7,194 nt of DNA from contig JANREF010000275.1 in assembly GCA_030726195.1 (NCBI GenBank), positions 1 to 7,194 of the forward strand. Direction: 5' to 3'. Under the pieces are notes generated by a model. The model was not told the DNA's origin and ran no database searches. It was given only the letters and a program-made list of their open reading frames with translations. Each line of letters starts with the position of its first letter. The first letter of the stretch is position 1. A program made the translations under genes and the position numbers. The stretch is from Burkholderiaceae bacterium. Lineage in GTDB: Bacteria > Pseudomonadota > Gammaproteobacteria > Burkholderiales > Burkholderiaceae_C. This document shows positions 1-6,633 of this stretch, piece after piece.

Positions 1-2
1 TG

Positions 3-89
3 ACGGTAATAACGGTTGTGAATGGTGAATCTGGTCTAGCTGGTCTAGCTGGTTTGGCCGGTGTGGCCGGTGTGGCCGGTGTGGCTTGA
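3..89 (+). CDS. Possible 3' end of an upstream gene with a GLA/GVA tail (partial)
   Basis: One + frame is open from the left edge to a TGA at 87-89. It ends in three Gly-Leu-Ala and three Gly-Val-Ala tripeptides made by the 9-bp repeat. Only 28 codons are visible and the repeat contains no stops in this frame, so the open frame is weak evidence. Several codons (CTA, GTA, ATA) are unusual beside the GC-rich usage of the neighbouring genes, which argues against coding. No family can be recognised. The opposite strand also has an open frame here, from a stop at 131-133 to the edge, without an ATG, GTG or TTG start. Confidence 0.2.
   Translation, partial: TVITVVNGESGLAGLAGLAGVAGVAGVA
31..84. repeat. 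9-bp tandem repeat, six copies
   Basis: Six uninterrupted 9-bp units fill this stretch exactly: CTGGTCTAG twice, CTGGTTTGG once, then CCGGTGTGG three times. The units share C(T/C)GGT-N-T-(A/G)-G, so the array seems to have expanded in two blocks from a common unit, with the third copy as an intermediate. Because the period is a multiple of three, no reading frame is broken. On the + strand one frame reads (Gly-Leu-Ala)x3 then (Gly-Val-Ala)x3 and stops at 87-89. On the - strand one frame reads repeats of Ala-Thr-Pro and Ala-Arg-Pro. It could be a coding repeat at the end of a gene cut by the window edge, or a noncoding minisatellite. Confidence 0.85.
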
Positions 90-294
90 TGGCAAAGATA
101 GGCGCTGGCAGCGCAAGTACGGCAAATATATTAAATGCGACAAGTAGCCTTGGTGCGCGCCGGGAAAGGGCTGTAGCTTGTGCATGCGGTGCAGCAACCC
201 CTTGGGCCCTTGCCAGTTACAGGCCTACGCGCTCGGCCTTGCCGCCTCGCTTGTTGCCAAGGATAACCGTCTCGGATCAGACTGCCATCGCAGT

Positions 295-330
295 ATTAAT
301 CAAATTAATGGGGGTTGACCATGCTATAAC
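295..330 (+). promoter_or_regulatory. Candidate lplT promoter/operator: AT palindrome and -10-like box
   Basis: ATTAAT-CAA-ATTAAT (295-309) is a 15-bp arrangement that is both a direct and an inverted repeat, in an otherwise GC-rich region. A -10-like TATAAC lies at 325-330. A -35 placed 17 bases upstream would fall in the right arm of the palindrome and matches the consensus poorly. That arrangement fits a promoter that depends on, or is blocked by, a regulator bound to the palindrome. A TTGACC at 315-320 looks like a -35 box but has no -10 at the right distance. This is inference from motif and position only. Confidence 0.3.
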
Positions 331-339
331 CAGCCGCGG

Positions 340-358
340 GGTCTGCACGTTGTAGACC
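340..358 (+). promoter_or_regulatory. Small hairpin in the lplT leader
   Basis: GGTCTGC (340-346) pairs with GTAGACC (352-358) around a 5-base loop, giving a 7-bp stem with one G-U wobble. It sits about 30 bases before the lplT start and is followed by a C-rich, CA-rich stretch rather than a T run, so it is not a terminator. It could be a leader structure affecting translation, or an inverted repeat bound by a protein. Confidence 0.3.
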
Positions 359-389
359 ACCCCCTCACACAAGCACACACTCCCAACTC

Positions 390-1673
390 ATGAAGCGCGG
401 CTTCTTCACCATCATGGCGGCGCAGTTTTTCAGCTCATTGGCTGACAACGCGCTGTTCGTCGTTGCCGTGGCATTGCTGCGCAGCAATGGTGCGCCAACG
501 TGGCAAGCCGCGGCCTTGGTACCCATGTTTGCCCTGTTTTATGTGTTGCTCGCGCCTTGGGTGGGTGCCTTTGCAGACGCCAGGCCCAAGGGCCAAGTCA
601 TGTTCATCAGCAACGCCTTCAAAGTGGTGGGCTGCCTGATGATGCTGTGGGGCAGCCACCCACTGATGGCTTACGCGGTGGTGGGTTTGGGTGCGGCTGC
701 CTACTCGCCCGCCAAATACGGCATTTTGACCGAGCTGCTGCCCGCGTCCCAATTGGTCAAGGCCAACGGCTGGATTGAAGGCCTCACCATCACTTCCATT
801 ATTTTTGGCGTGGTGTTGGGTGGCCAGTTGGTCGGGCCTGTGGTGGGGCCTTGGTTGTTGGCCTTTGATATCCCAGGGCTCAACCTAGGCATACACACGG
901 CGGCGCAAGCGGCCATTGCCAGCTTGGTCTTGGTGTACGCGCTGGCGGCTTGGTTCAACACCCGCATACCCCACACTGGCGTGGCCATGCGCCCGATGCC
1001 GCGCAACCCTTTGACCATGGTGCCCGACTTTTACAACTGCAACAAACGCTTGTGGCAAGACAAGTTGGGGCAAATTTCGCTGTCCACCACCACACTGTTT
1101 TGGGGCGTCAGCGGTAACTTGCGCTACATCGTGCTGGCGTGGGCGGCCGTGGCCTTGAACTACTCCACCACCGAGGCGTCAAAGCTGGTGGGTGTGGTCG
1201 CCATTGGCACGGCCGTCGGTGCGGTACTTGCCTCTGTGCGCATGCGCCTGGACCTGGCTTGCAAGCTCATGCCCATGGGTGTGGCCATGGGTTTGTTGGT
1301 GTTGCTGCTCAACTTCATCGATAGCGTGTGGCTGGCCATTCCGTTTTTGATTCTTCTCGGTGGCTTGGGCGGCTTTTTGGTGGTGCCCATGAACGCGCTG
1401 CTGCAACACCGCGGCCACAACCTCATGGGCGCAGGCCGCTCCATCGCGGTTCAAAACTTCAACGAACAAGCCTGTATTTTGGGCTTGGGTATGTTGTACA
1501 GCTTTGCCACCGGCGCGGGCGTGAGCGCTTTTGTGTCCATCGCCTGCTTTGGCCTGTTTGTCGCGGGCGTGATGTACGTGATACAGCGCTGGCACGCGCA
1601 CAACCTGCGCACCCATCCCGAAGAGCTGGACAGGCTCATGGCCATCGCGCGCGACGACCCACACAGCGTTTGA
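390..1673 (+). CDS. lplT: Lysophospholipid transporter LplT (MFS)
   Basis: LplT is an inner-membrane major facilitator that flips lysophospholipids, chiefly lyso-phosphatidylethanolamine, inward so that the acyltransferase Aas can repair them. The 427-residue product is somewhat longer than the E. coli protein of about 397. Family signatures include ADNALF (18-23), AAAYSPAKYGILTEL (102-116), KANGWIEG (124-131), FWG...LR (237-245), VVPMNALLQHRG (331-342) and GAGRSIAVQNFNEQ (347-360), spread over about 12 hydrophobic segments. The extra length is partly a polar C-terminal tail (about 400-427). The ATG is the only possible start, since no in-frame ATG, GTG or TTG lies between it and an upstream stop at 327-329. 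No Shine-Dalgarno is visible; the leader is C- and CA-rich. No aas gene lies in the window or is fused to it. The DMT gene follows after 36 bases and may be co-transcribed. Confidence 0.93.
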   Translation: MKRGFFTIMAAQFFSSLADNALFVVAVALLRSNGAPTWQAAALVPMFALFYVLLAPWVGAFADARPKGQVMFISNAFKVVGCLMMLWGSHPLMAYAVVGLGAAAYSPAKYGILTELLPASQLVKANGWIEGLTITSIIFGVVLGGQLVGPVVGPWLLAFDIPGLNLGIHTAAQAAIASLVLVYALAAWFNTRIPHTGVAMRPMPRNPLTMVPDFYNCNKRLWQDKLGQISLSTTTLFWGVSGNLRYIVLAWAAVALNYSTTEASKLVGVVAIGTAVGAVLASVRMRLDLACKLMPMGVAMGLLVLLLNFIDSVWLAIPFLILLGGLGGFLVVPMNALLQHRGHNLMGAGRSIAVQNFNEQACILGLGMLYSFATGAGVSAFVSIACFGLFVAGVMYVIQRWHAHNLRTHPEELDRLMAIARDDPHSV

Positions 1674-1709
1674 GCCGCCCCGCCCGTATCCCGCACTTGC
1701 TACCCCACT

Positions 1710-2612
1710 ATGTCTGTATTTGAAAAGCGCTGGGCCGTGATTGGCCTGCTCATCAACGCCCTGGTCTGGGGGGTGTCGTGGTGGCCGCTGCGCGAGTTGC
1801 ACGCCGCAGGCTTTCACCCCTTGTGGAGTACCTTGCTGGTGTTCACGCCCGCACTGGTGTTTGCAGGCCTGTGGTACCGCTCGGCATGGCGCGGTGTTCT
1901 CAGCTGCGGCGGCTTATGGGCCTTGGCGCTGGCTGCAGGCGCAACCAACGTCGGATTCAACTGGGCCGTGACCACGGGTGACGTGATTCGCGTCGTGCTG
2001 CTGTTTTACACCATGCCCGCATGGGCCGTGCCCTTGGCTTGGTGGCTGCTGGGCGAGCGCCCCACCACGGGTGCGCTCATGCGCTTGGTACTGGCGTTTG
2101 TCGGCGTGTGGCTGGTGTTGTGGGAGCCTGGCGCGGGCTGGCCCGTACCCAAAGACTTTGCCGACGTGCTGGCGCTGTGCGCAGGCTTTTTGTTTGCATT
2201 GAACAATGTGCTGTTGCGCCGCACCCATGCGCGCAGCAGCGGTGAGCGTGTACTGGCCATGTTTTTTGGCGGCGTGTTGCTCAACGCCGTGGTGGCCTGC
2301 ACTGGCGTGGGCCTTGGCTTGCTGGCGTGGCCTGAGCCCGACAGCGTGGCATCACCACACTGGATGTGGATTGCCGCGGGCTTGTCCGGCGCACTCATTG
2401 CCGGCAACTTGGCCTTGCAGTTTGGCGCGTCGCGCCTGCGCAGTGCAACCACGTCCATCATCATGCTCAGCGAATTGCTGTTTGCCAGCATCTCCAGCAT
2501 TGCGCTGGGTGCAGCGGTGTTTCAAACCCGCATCGGCTGGGGTGCCGCCTTCATTGTGACGGCGGCGGTGCTGGCCTCGCTAGAGCGCGCGCCCAAGTCG
2601 GCGCAGGCCTAG
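1710..2612 (+). CDS. EamA/DMT-family transporter
   Basis: The 300-residue product has the usual length and layout of the 10-helix drug/metabolite transporter family: two EamA repeats of about five helices each (about 8-138 and 150-290). In the first repeat, the stretch at 90-119 ending in WWLLGERPT matches the typical helix and its conserved Gly-Glu-Arg turn. In the second, 235-265 with ALQFGASRLRSATTSI and LSELLFA matches the paired region. Members export amino acids, purines, sugars or other small metabolites across the inner membrane, but the substrate cannot be told from sequence, so I give no gene symbol. The start is the first ATG after lplT and has no clear Shine-Dalgarno, so translation may depend partly on lplT. 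Its stop lies inside the left arm of the hairpin shared with glcF. Confidence 0.85.
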   Translation: MSVFEKRWAVIGLLINALVWGVSWWPLRELHAAGFHPLWSTLLVFTPALVFAGLWYRSAWRGVLSCGGLWALALAAGATNVGFNWAVTTGDVIRVVLLFYTMPAWAVPLAWWLLGERPTTGALMRLVLAFVGVWLVLWEPGAGWPVPKDFADVLALCAGFLFALNNVLLRRTHARSSGERVLAMFFGGVLLNAVVACTGVGLGLLAWPEPDSVASPHWMWIAAGLSGALIAGNLALQFGASRLRSATTSIIMLSELLFASISSIALGAAVFQTRIGWGAAFIVTAAVLASLERAPKSAQA

Positions 2613-2631
2613 GCTCTACAGCCTCAGGCCT
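2605..2631. terminator. Shared hairpin over two convergent stop codons
   Basis: AGGCCTAGGCT (2605-2615) pairs with AGCCTCAGGCCT (2620-2631) around a CTAC loop. The stem is 11 bp with a single bulged C at 2625. The TAG of the DMT gene (2610-2612) lies in the left arm and the TGA of glcF (reading 2626 to 2624) lies in the right arm, so both genes share one structure. No long T run follows on either strand, so it may stop transcription weakly, need Rho, or mainly protect mRNA 3' ends. The hairpin is seen in the sequence; the terminator role is inferred. Confidence 0.6.
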
Positions 2632-3895
2632 TGGCGGCTTGCACCGCATCGTCCAGCACTTCCACCCAGTGGCGCACGGGCACATCGGTGCCGCTTTGCA
2701 AGTGGCTGATACAACCCACGTTGGCCGACACGATGGTGGGCGCACCCAACTCGCGCAAGTGCCCCAGCTTGCGGTCACGCAGCTGCTTGGACAAACCGGG
2801 GTTGAGCACCGAGTAGGTGCCCGCCGAGCCACAACACAGGTTGGACTCGTTGTTCGCCACGGCGACTTGGAAGCCCAAGGCACCCAAGTGTTGCTCGACG
2901 CCGCCACGCAACTGCTGTCCGTGTTGCAGCGTGCACGGTGGGTGGTAGGCCAACACATGCTCGCCCAAGTTCTGCCGCTGGCCTTGGCCAGATTGGAGCA
3001 ACGCTTGCAGCGGCGCAACCCAGTCGGGAAGCAACTCGCTCAGGTCTTTGGTCAGCTCGCTCACACGCTTGGCTTTGGCTGCGTACTGCGGATCGTCTTT
3101 GAGCACGTGGCCGTAGTCTTTCACCATCACGCCGCAGCCCGAGGCGTTCATCACAATCGCTTCCACCGCACGCCCACCGTTGGCGGGCTCAATGAACGGC
3201 CACCACGCGTCGATGTTGGCGCGCATGTGCGCTCGTCCGCCGTCGTGATCGTTCAGGTGAAACTTCACCGCACCACAGCAGCCCGCGCTTGGGGCCACCA
3301 CGGTTTGCACGCCCACTGCATCGAGCACACGTGCGGTGGCGGTATTGACGTTGGGCATCATAGCGGGCTGCACGCAGCCAGCCAGCATCAGCACCTGACG
3401 CGCGTGTTGCTGGGTAGGCCACACACCAGCGGCTTGCTTGGCGGGCACCTTGGCCTTGAGAGCGCTGGGCAGCAAACCGCGCACAGACTGGCCCAGCTTC
3501 ATGGCGGGGCCAAAGGCTTTGGAGGGCAAACCCTCTTTTAAGGCGGTGCGCAAGGCGCGCTCGGCCAGCGGGCGCTGCACTTTGTCGTCCACCAGCTTGC
3601 GGCCTATGTCCACCAAGTGGCCATATTGCACGCCGCTGGGACAGGTGGTTTCGCAGTTGCGGCACGTTAGGCAGCGGTCTAAGTGCTGCTGGGTTTTGCG
3701 CGTGGGCGTGTGGCCCTCCAGCACCTGCTTGATGAGGTAGATGCGTCCGCGTGGGCCATCGAGCTCGTCACCCAGCAGTTGGTAAGTGGGGCATGTGGCC
3801 GTGCAAAAGCCGCAATGCACGCATTTGCGCAGTATGGCCTCGGCCTCTTGGCCGTGCGCGGTGTCTTTGTATTCGGGAGCAAGCGTCGTTTGCAT
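2624..3895 (-). CDS. glcF: Glycolate dehydrogenase iron-sulfur subunit GlcF
   Basis: GlcF carries electrons from the flavin subunits of glycolate dehydrogenase to the membrane quinone pool while glycolate is oxidised to glyoxylate. The 423-residue protein has two ferredoxin-type 4Fe-4S motifs: CVHCGFCTATCP with cysteines 25, 28, 31 and 35, and CLTCRNCETTCP with cysteines 75, 78, 81 and 85. Between them lies the family stretch LLGDELDGPRGRIYLIKQVLEG (split at about 40-61). Two cysteine-rich CCG domains follow, with CCG at 206-208 and at 354-356 (LCCGSAGTY), plus Cys174, Cys254 and Cys321. Length and order agree with E. coli GlcF (about 407). It starts 32 bases after the glcE stop, so the two are probably co-transcribed. 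The ribosome site is weak (TGAGA before the ATG). Related LutA, GlpC and LldE proteins share the domains, but the match to GlcF and the glcE neighbour make this call firm. Confidence 0.95.
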   Translation of the reverse strand: MQTTLAPEYKDTAHGQEAEAILRKCVHCGFCTATCPTYQLLGDELDGPRGRIYLIKQVLEGHTPTRKTQQHLDRCLTCRNCETTCPSGVQYGHLVDIGRKLVDDKVQRPLAERALRTALKEGLPSKAFGPAMKLGQSVRGLLPSALKAKVPAKQAAGVWPTQQHARQVLMLAGCVQPAMMPNVNTATARVLDAVGVQTVVAPSAGCCGAVKFHLNDHDGGRAHMRANIDAWWPFIEPANGGRAVEAIVMNASGCGVMVKDYGHVLKDDPQYAAKAKRVSELTKDLSELLPDWVAPLQALLQSGQGQRQNLGEHVLAYHPPCTLQHGQQLRGGVEQHLGALGFQVAVANNESNLCCGSAGTYSVLNPGLSKQLRDRKLGHLRELGAPTIVSANVGCISHLQSGTDVPVRHWVEVLDDAVQAAKA

Positions 3896-3927
3896 GGTGT
3901 CTCAGCTGATTGTTATGGTGTGTCGAT

Positions 3928-5163
3928 TCACATGCGTGCCGTTGCAAACACGCGGTGTGGGTCTAGTTGCTCGCTCAGACGCTGGCCCACTTCGGCCACC
4001 GCTTGCTGTGGCGCTTGAAACACGCCCACTTGCTTGTCTGCCTCGCCGTGCGCTGGGCTGGCGCGAAACAGCGTGGCATGGCCACCCGCCTGCACGGCTG
4101 CCGCGCGTATTCCCTGGGCTTGGTTGGCCGGTGCCCACAGCCAGCGCTGCGCACCGTGCCACTCCACCAAGGTGGCGTAGGGCAGATCCAAGGCCGGTGC
4201 GGTTTGCGCCACGCTCACACGCCACAAGCACAGCTCGGGCGACGGTGCCTGGAAAAAGGCATGGGTTTGGTCGCGCCAGCTGGCCCACAGGGCTTCAATG
4301 CGCACAGCCTCACCGTCAGAGTCACCACCCGAGGCAGCGCCGCAGCCACCACCAGCCAGAACCTCACACGCCACCTGCGCGGCCCTCGCTTGTGCCGGTA
4401 TGTATTGACAGGCGGCGTCCACAGCGGCCTTGGCACCACGCAAGCGCAAGTAAAACGTGTCGACACCGTCTTCAACCAACCAGGTACTGGCGTTCAGCGG
4501 CAGCGGCTCGCCGCCCCACTGGTTGATCAGTGTGAGTGCCTGCGTCTGGCTGCAGCGCAACTGCAGCGTGGCCTGCGCAGTGGCAATGGGCAACACCTTG
4601 ACTGAAATTTCGGTCAGCACGCCCAGCGTGCCCATAGAGCCCACCATGAGGCGGCTCATGTCGTAGCCCGCTACGTTTTTCATCACTTGCCCGCCAAAAC
4701 GCAGCGCCTGACCCGTGCCGTCCAGCATTTCAATGCCCAACACAAAATCTTTCACGCCACCCACACTCGCGCGTGCGGGGCCCGCCAAGGCGCTGGCCAC
4801 CACGCCACCAATGGTGCTGCCAGCGCCAAACTGTGGTGGATCGCAAGGCAAACACTGTTGGTTGGCCGCCAACAAGGCGTTGAGTGCGTCCAAACGCATG
4901 CCGGCGCCCACAGTGATCACCAGCTCGGTAGGCTCGTAGGCCACCACATGGTCCAGCGCCGCCGTACTGAGCACCTCGCCTTGCAAGGCGTTGCCGTAGA
5001 AATCTTTGGTGCCGCCGCCGCGCACACGCACGCAGTGCCCTGCAGCGCGAGCCGCTTGCAGGCGTGCCGACAAATCGGCCACAGCCTGGGCGGGTGAAGA
5101 GGCAGACGCAGCAGCGTCTGGCGTGGCGGGCGTGGCCGGCTCGGAGTGGTGTTGGGCTTGCAT
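3928..5163 (-). CDS. glcE: Glycolate dehydrogenase FAD-binding subunit GlcE
   Basis: GlcE is the shorter flavin-domain subunit of glycolate dehydrogenase and acts with GlcD and GlcF at the cytoplasmic face of the membrane. The FAD-binding PCMH fold is clear: YEPTELVITVGAG (76-88), PPQFG...STIGG then ALAGP (109-129), KDFVLG (138-143), and GGQVMKNVAGYDMSRLMVGS (157-176) followed by GTLGVLTEISVKVLP (178-192). The C terminus has GGHATLFRA (360-368) and a short LDP...VF...RM end. At 411 residues it is longer than E. coli GlcE (about 350), owing to an Ala/Pro/Ser-rich N-terminal lead (about 1-28) and a Gly/Ala/Asp-rich insert (about 262-288). An in-frame TAG two codons upstream fixes this ATG as the earliest start, but no Shine-Dalgarno precedes it; no ATG occurs downstream until about residue 89. 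glcD is absent just upstream, where amtB and its terminator lie instead. Confidence 0.94.
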   Translation of the reverse strand: MQAQHHSEPATPATPDAAASASSPAQAVADLSARLQAARAAGHCVRVRGGGTKDFYGNALQGEVLSTAALDHVVAYEPTELVITVGAGMRLDALNALLAANQQCLPCDPPQFGAGSTIGGVVASALAGPARASVGGVKDFVLGIEMLDGTGQALRFGGQVMKNVAGYDMSRLMVGSMGTLGVLTEISVKVLPIATAQATLQLRCSQTQALTLINQWGGEPLPLNASTWLVEDGVDTFYLRLRGAKAAVDAACQYIPAQARAAQVACEVLAGGGCGAASGGDSDGEAVRIEALWASWRDQTHAFFQAPSPELCLWRVSVAQTAPALDLPYATLVEWHGAQRWLWAPANQAQGIRAAAVQAGGHATLFRASPAHGEADKQVGVFQAPQQAVAEVGQRLSEQLDPHRVFATARM

Positions 5164-5243
5164 GGTCTACATGTTAGCGGCCAGCCCATTGGGCAAGGCT
5201 GAATTTTTCGAACGGGTGGGCGCAATTTATTTGTTCGCCCATG
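5164..5243 (-). promoter_or_regulatory. glcEF upstream region with GGGCG/CGCCC inverted repeat
   Basis: These 80 bases lie between the amtB terminator and the glcE start and should hold the glcEF promoter if glcEF is transcribed separately. GGGCG (5218-5222) and CGCCC (5236-5240) form an inverted repeat around a 13-base AT-rich centre. The centre contains a TAAATT on the - strand that could pass for a poor -10, but no matching -35 is present. The repeat is a candidate operator. I cannot point to a convincing sigma-70 or sigma-54 promoter. Confidence 0.25.
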
Positions 5244-5278
5244 AAAAAAGCGCCGCAACCCAGTGGGCTGCGGCGCTT
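5244..5278 (-). terminator. Intrinsic terminator of glnK-amtB
   Basis: Read on the - strand, a GC-rich hairpin is followed directly by six T residues (A tract at 5244-5249 on the + strand). AGCGCCGCA pairs with TGCGGCGCT, and the stem continues through a G-U wobble and three more G-C pairs to a 3-base loop (5262-5264), for about 13 bp. The stem begins 35 bases past the amtB stop. The T run is present only in the - direction. It should largely insulate glcEF from amtB transcription. Confidence 0.92.
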
Positions 5279-5312
5279 GATTGTTCGCAACGCTAGTCGT
5301 TACGACTTGCGC

Positions 5313-6626
5313 TTACATGTGGTAAGCCGTCTCACCGTGTGACGTGATGTCCAAGCCTTCGCGCTCAGCGTCTTCGCTCACACGCAGACCCACCACCATG
5401 TCAACCAACTTGTAGGCCAAGAAGGCAACCACTGCAGACCACACGATGGTGATGAGCACGCCTTCAGCCTGCACCCACACTTGGTTGGCAATGTTGAAGT
5501 CATCGGCGCCTGTGCCGCCCAAGCTAGGTGCAGCAAACACGCCCGTCAAGATGGCACCAACGATACCGCCCAAACCGTGTACACCGAACACGTCCAGCGA
5601 GTCGTCTGCACCCATCATGCGCTTGAAGCCAGTCACGCCCCACAAACACACCACACCACAGACCAAGCCAATCACGATGGCACCCATGGGGCCCACTGAG
5701 CCACACGCTGGGGTGATACCCACCAAGCCAGCCACCGCACCAGAGGCAGCGCCCAGCATGGAGGCCTTGCCTTTGGTCACAACTTCACCGATACACCAAG
5801 CCAAGATGGCAGCAGCTGGAGCCAACAAGGTGTTGATGAAGGCCAAGGTTGCACCCGATGTCGCTTCCAAGTTAGAACCGGCGTTGAAACCAAACCAGCC
5901 CACCCACAGCAAGGCAGCGCCAACCATGGTCAAGGTCAGGCTGTGAGGCGCCATGGCTTCACGGCCGTAACCAATGCGCTTGCCCAGCATGTAAGCACCT
6001 ACCAAGCCAGCCACACCAGCGTTGATGTGCACCACGGTACCGCCTGCAAAGTCCAATGCGCCTTTGTCTAACAAGTAGCCACCCACGCCCCACACCATGT
6101 GTGCAATGGGCAGGTAAGCAAACGTAAACCACAGCACGCTGAACAGCAACACGGCAGCAAACTTCATACGCTCGGCAAACGAGCCCACGATCAGTGCACA
6201 GGTGATGCCAGCAAAAGTTGCTTGGAACGCCACAAAGATGTACTCAGGAATCTTCACGCCTTCGCTGAACGTATCGGCCAGCGAGTCGGGTGTGATGCCC
6301 AGCAAGAATGCACGGCTGAAGTCACCAATGATGAGGCCCTCTGAGCCAAACGCCAGTGAGTAGCCGTACACGGCCCACAACACCGTAATCAGTGCAAACA
6401 CCACCATCACTTGCATGAGCACGGACAGCATGTTCTTGGTGCGCACCAGACCGCCGTAAAACAGCGCCAAGCCAGGTACGGCCATCATGACCACGAGCAA
6501 CGTGGACAACATCATCCAAGTCACGTCGCCTTTGTCAACGGTTGCGGCCACATCTTGGGCAAATGCGCTGGAGCCAACGGCCAGCAGCGGCAGCGCCAGC
6601 CACCTAGGTAGGGATGAGTGAGTCAT
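5313..6626 (-). CDS. amtB: Ammonium channel AmtB
   Basis: AmtB is the trimeric inner-membrane channel that takes up ammonium when nitrogen is scarce and is blocked by GlnK when it is plentiful. From this start the protein has 437 residues: a signal peptide (about 1-23, cleavage after AFA), then about 11 membrane helices. The pore residues can be placed by spacing: Asp192 and His200 (LDFAGGTVVHINAG) and His350 (FGVHGLGG). They match E. coli D160, H168 and H318 at identical spacing, with W244, F247 and S251 as gate and vestibule residues. The C-terminal tail, GLRVSEDAEREGLD then HGETAY, is the conserved GlnK-contacting segment. The start chosen is the ATG with a strong ribosome site; a longer form from 6650 would add eight residues before the signal peptide and has no such site. 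It lies 51 bases after glnK in one operon. Confidence 0.96.
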   Translation of the reverse strand: MTHSSLPRWLALPLLAVGSSAFAQDVAATVDKGDVTWMMLSTLLVVMMAVPGLALFYGGLVRTKNMLSVLMQVMVVFALITVLWAVYGYSLAFGSEGLIIGDFSRAFLLGITPDSLADTFSEGVKIPEYIFVAFQATFAGITCALIVGSFAERMKFAAVLLFSVLWFTFAYLPIAHMVWGVGGYLLDKGALDFAGGTVVHINAGVAGLVGAYMLGKRIGYGREAMAPHSLTLTMVGAALLWVGWFGFNAGSNLEATSGATLAFINTLLAPAAAILAWCIGEVVTKGKASMLGAASGAVAGLVGITPACGSVGPMGAIVIGLVCGVVCLWGVTGFKRMMGADDSLDVFGVHGLGGIVGAILTGVFAAPSLGGTGADDFNIANQVWVQAEGVLITIVWSAVVAFLAYKLVDMVVGLRVSEDAEREGLDITSHGETAYHM

Positions 6627-6633
6627 GTCAATT

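Larger units (their letters stand above)
85..389. other. Gene-poor region upstream of lplT
   Basis: This stretch holds no gene that I can support. A reading frame of about 89 codons (86-355) has no ribosome binding site, no recognisable motif and starts inside the repeat edge, so it is probably accidental. Visible structure includes a short GCGCT-GGC-AGCGC inverted repeat (102-114), an AT-rich patch near 125-135, an AT-rich palindrome (295-309), and a small hairpin (340-358). It probably carries the promoter and 5' leader of lplT, and perhaps the control region of a gene left of the window. Confidence 0.6.

Noticed and set aside
31..84. The tandem repeat as a CRISPR array or replication iterons
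   Set aside because: Units are 9 bp with no spacers, which excludes CRISPR. They have no neighbouring rep gene, DnaA box or AT-rich unwinding region to suggest an origin.
102..114. GCGCT-GGC-AGCGC as a terminator for a gene upstream of the window
   Set aside because: The stem is only 5 bp and is followed by AAGTACGG, with no T run on either strand.
315..343. TTGACC as a sigma-70 -35 box for lplT
   Set aside because: The hexamer is good, but 16-18 bases downstream there is only GC-rich sequence and no -10.
86..355. An 89-codon frame upstream of lplT
   Set aside because: It starts in the edge of the repeat with no ribosome site, matches nothing I recognise and would cover the likely lplT promoter. 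It is possible but unsupported.
1179..1817. A 212-codon - strand open frame antisense to lplT
   Set aside because: It is antisense to a well-supported MFS gene, has a biased His/Gln/Ala composition and no recognisable domain.
2366..3541. A 391-codon + strand open frame over the end of the DMT gene and antisense to glcF
   Set aside because: It overlaps two clearly identified genes, is rich in His, Arg and Gln as expected of a shadow frame in GC-rich DNA, and shows no known motif.
3786..4605. Two long + strand open frames opposite glcE and the glcF start
   Set aside because: Both lie antisense to conserved GlcE/GlcF coding sequence and have shadow-like Arg/Pro/His composition.
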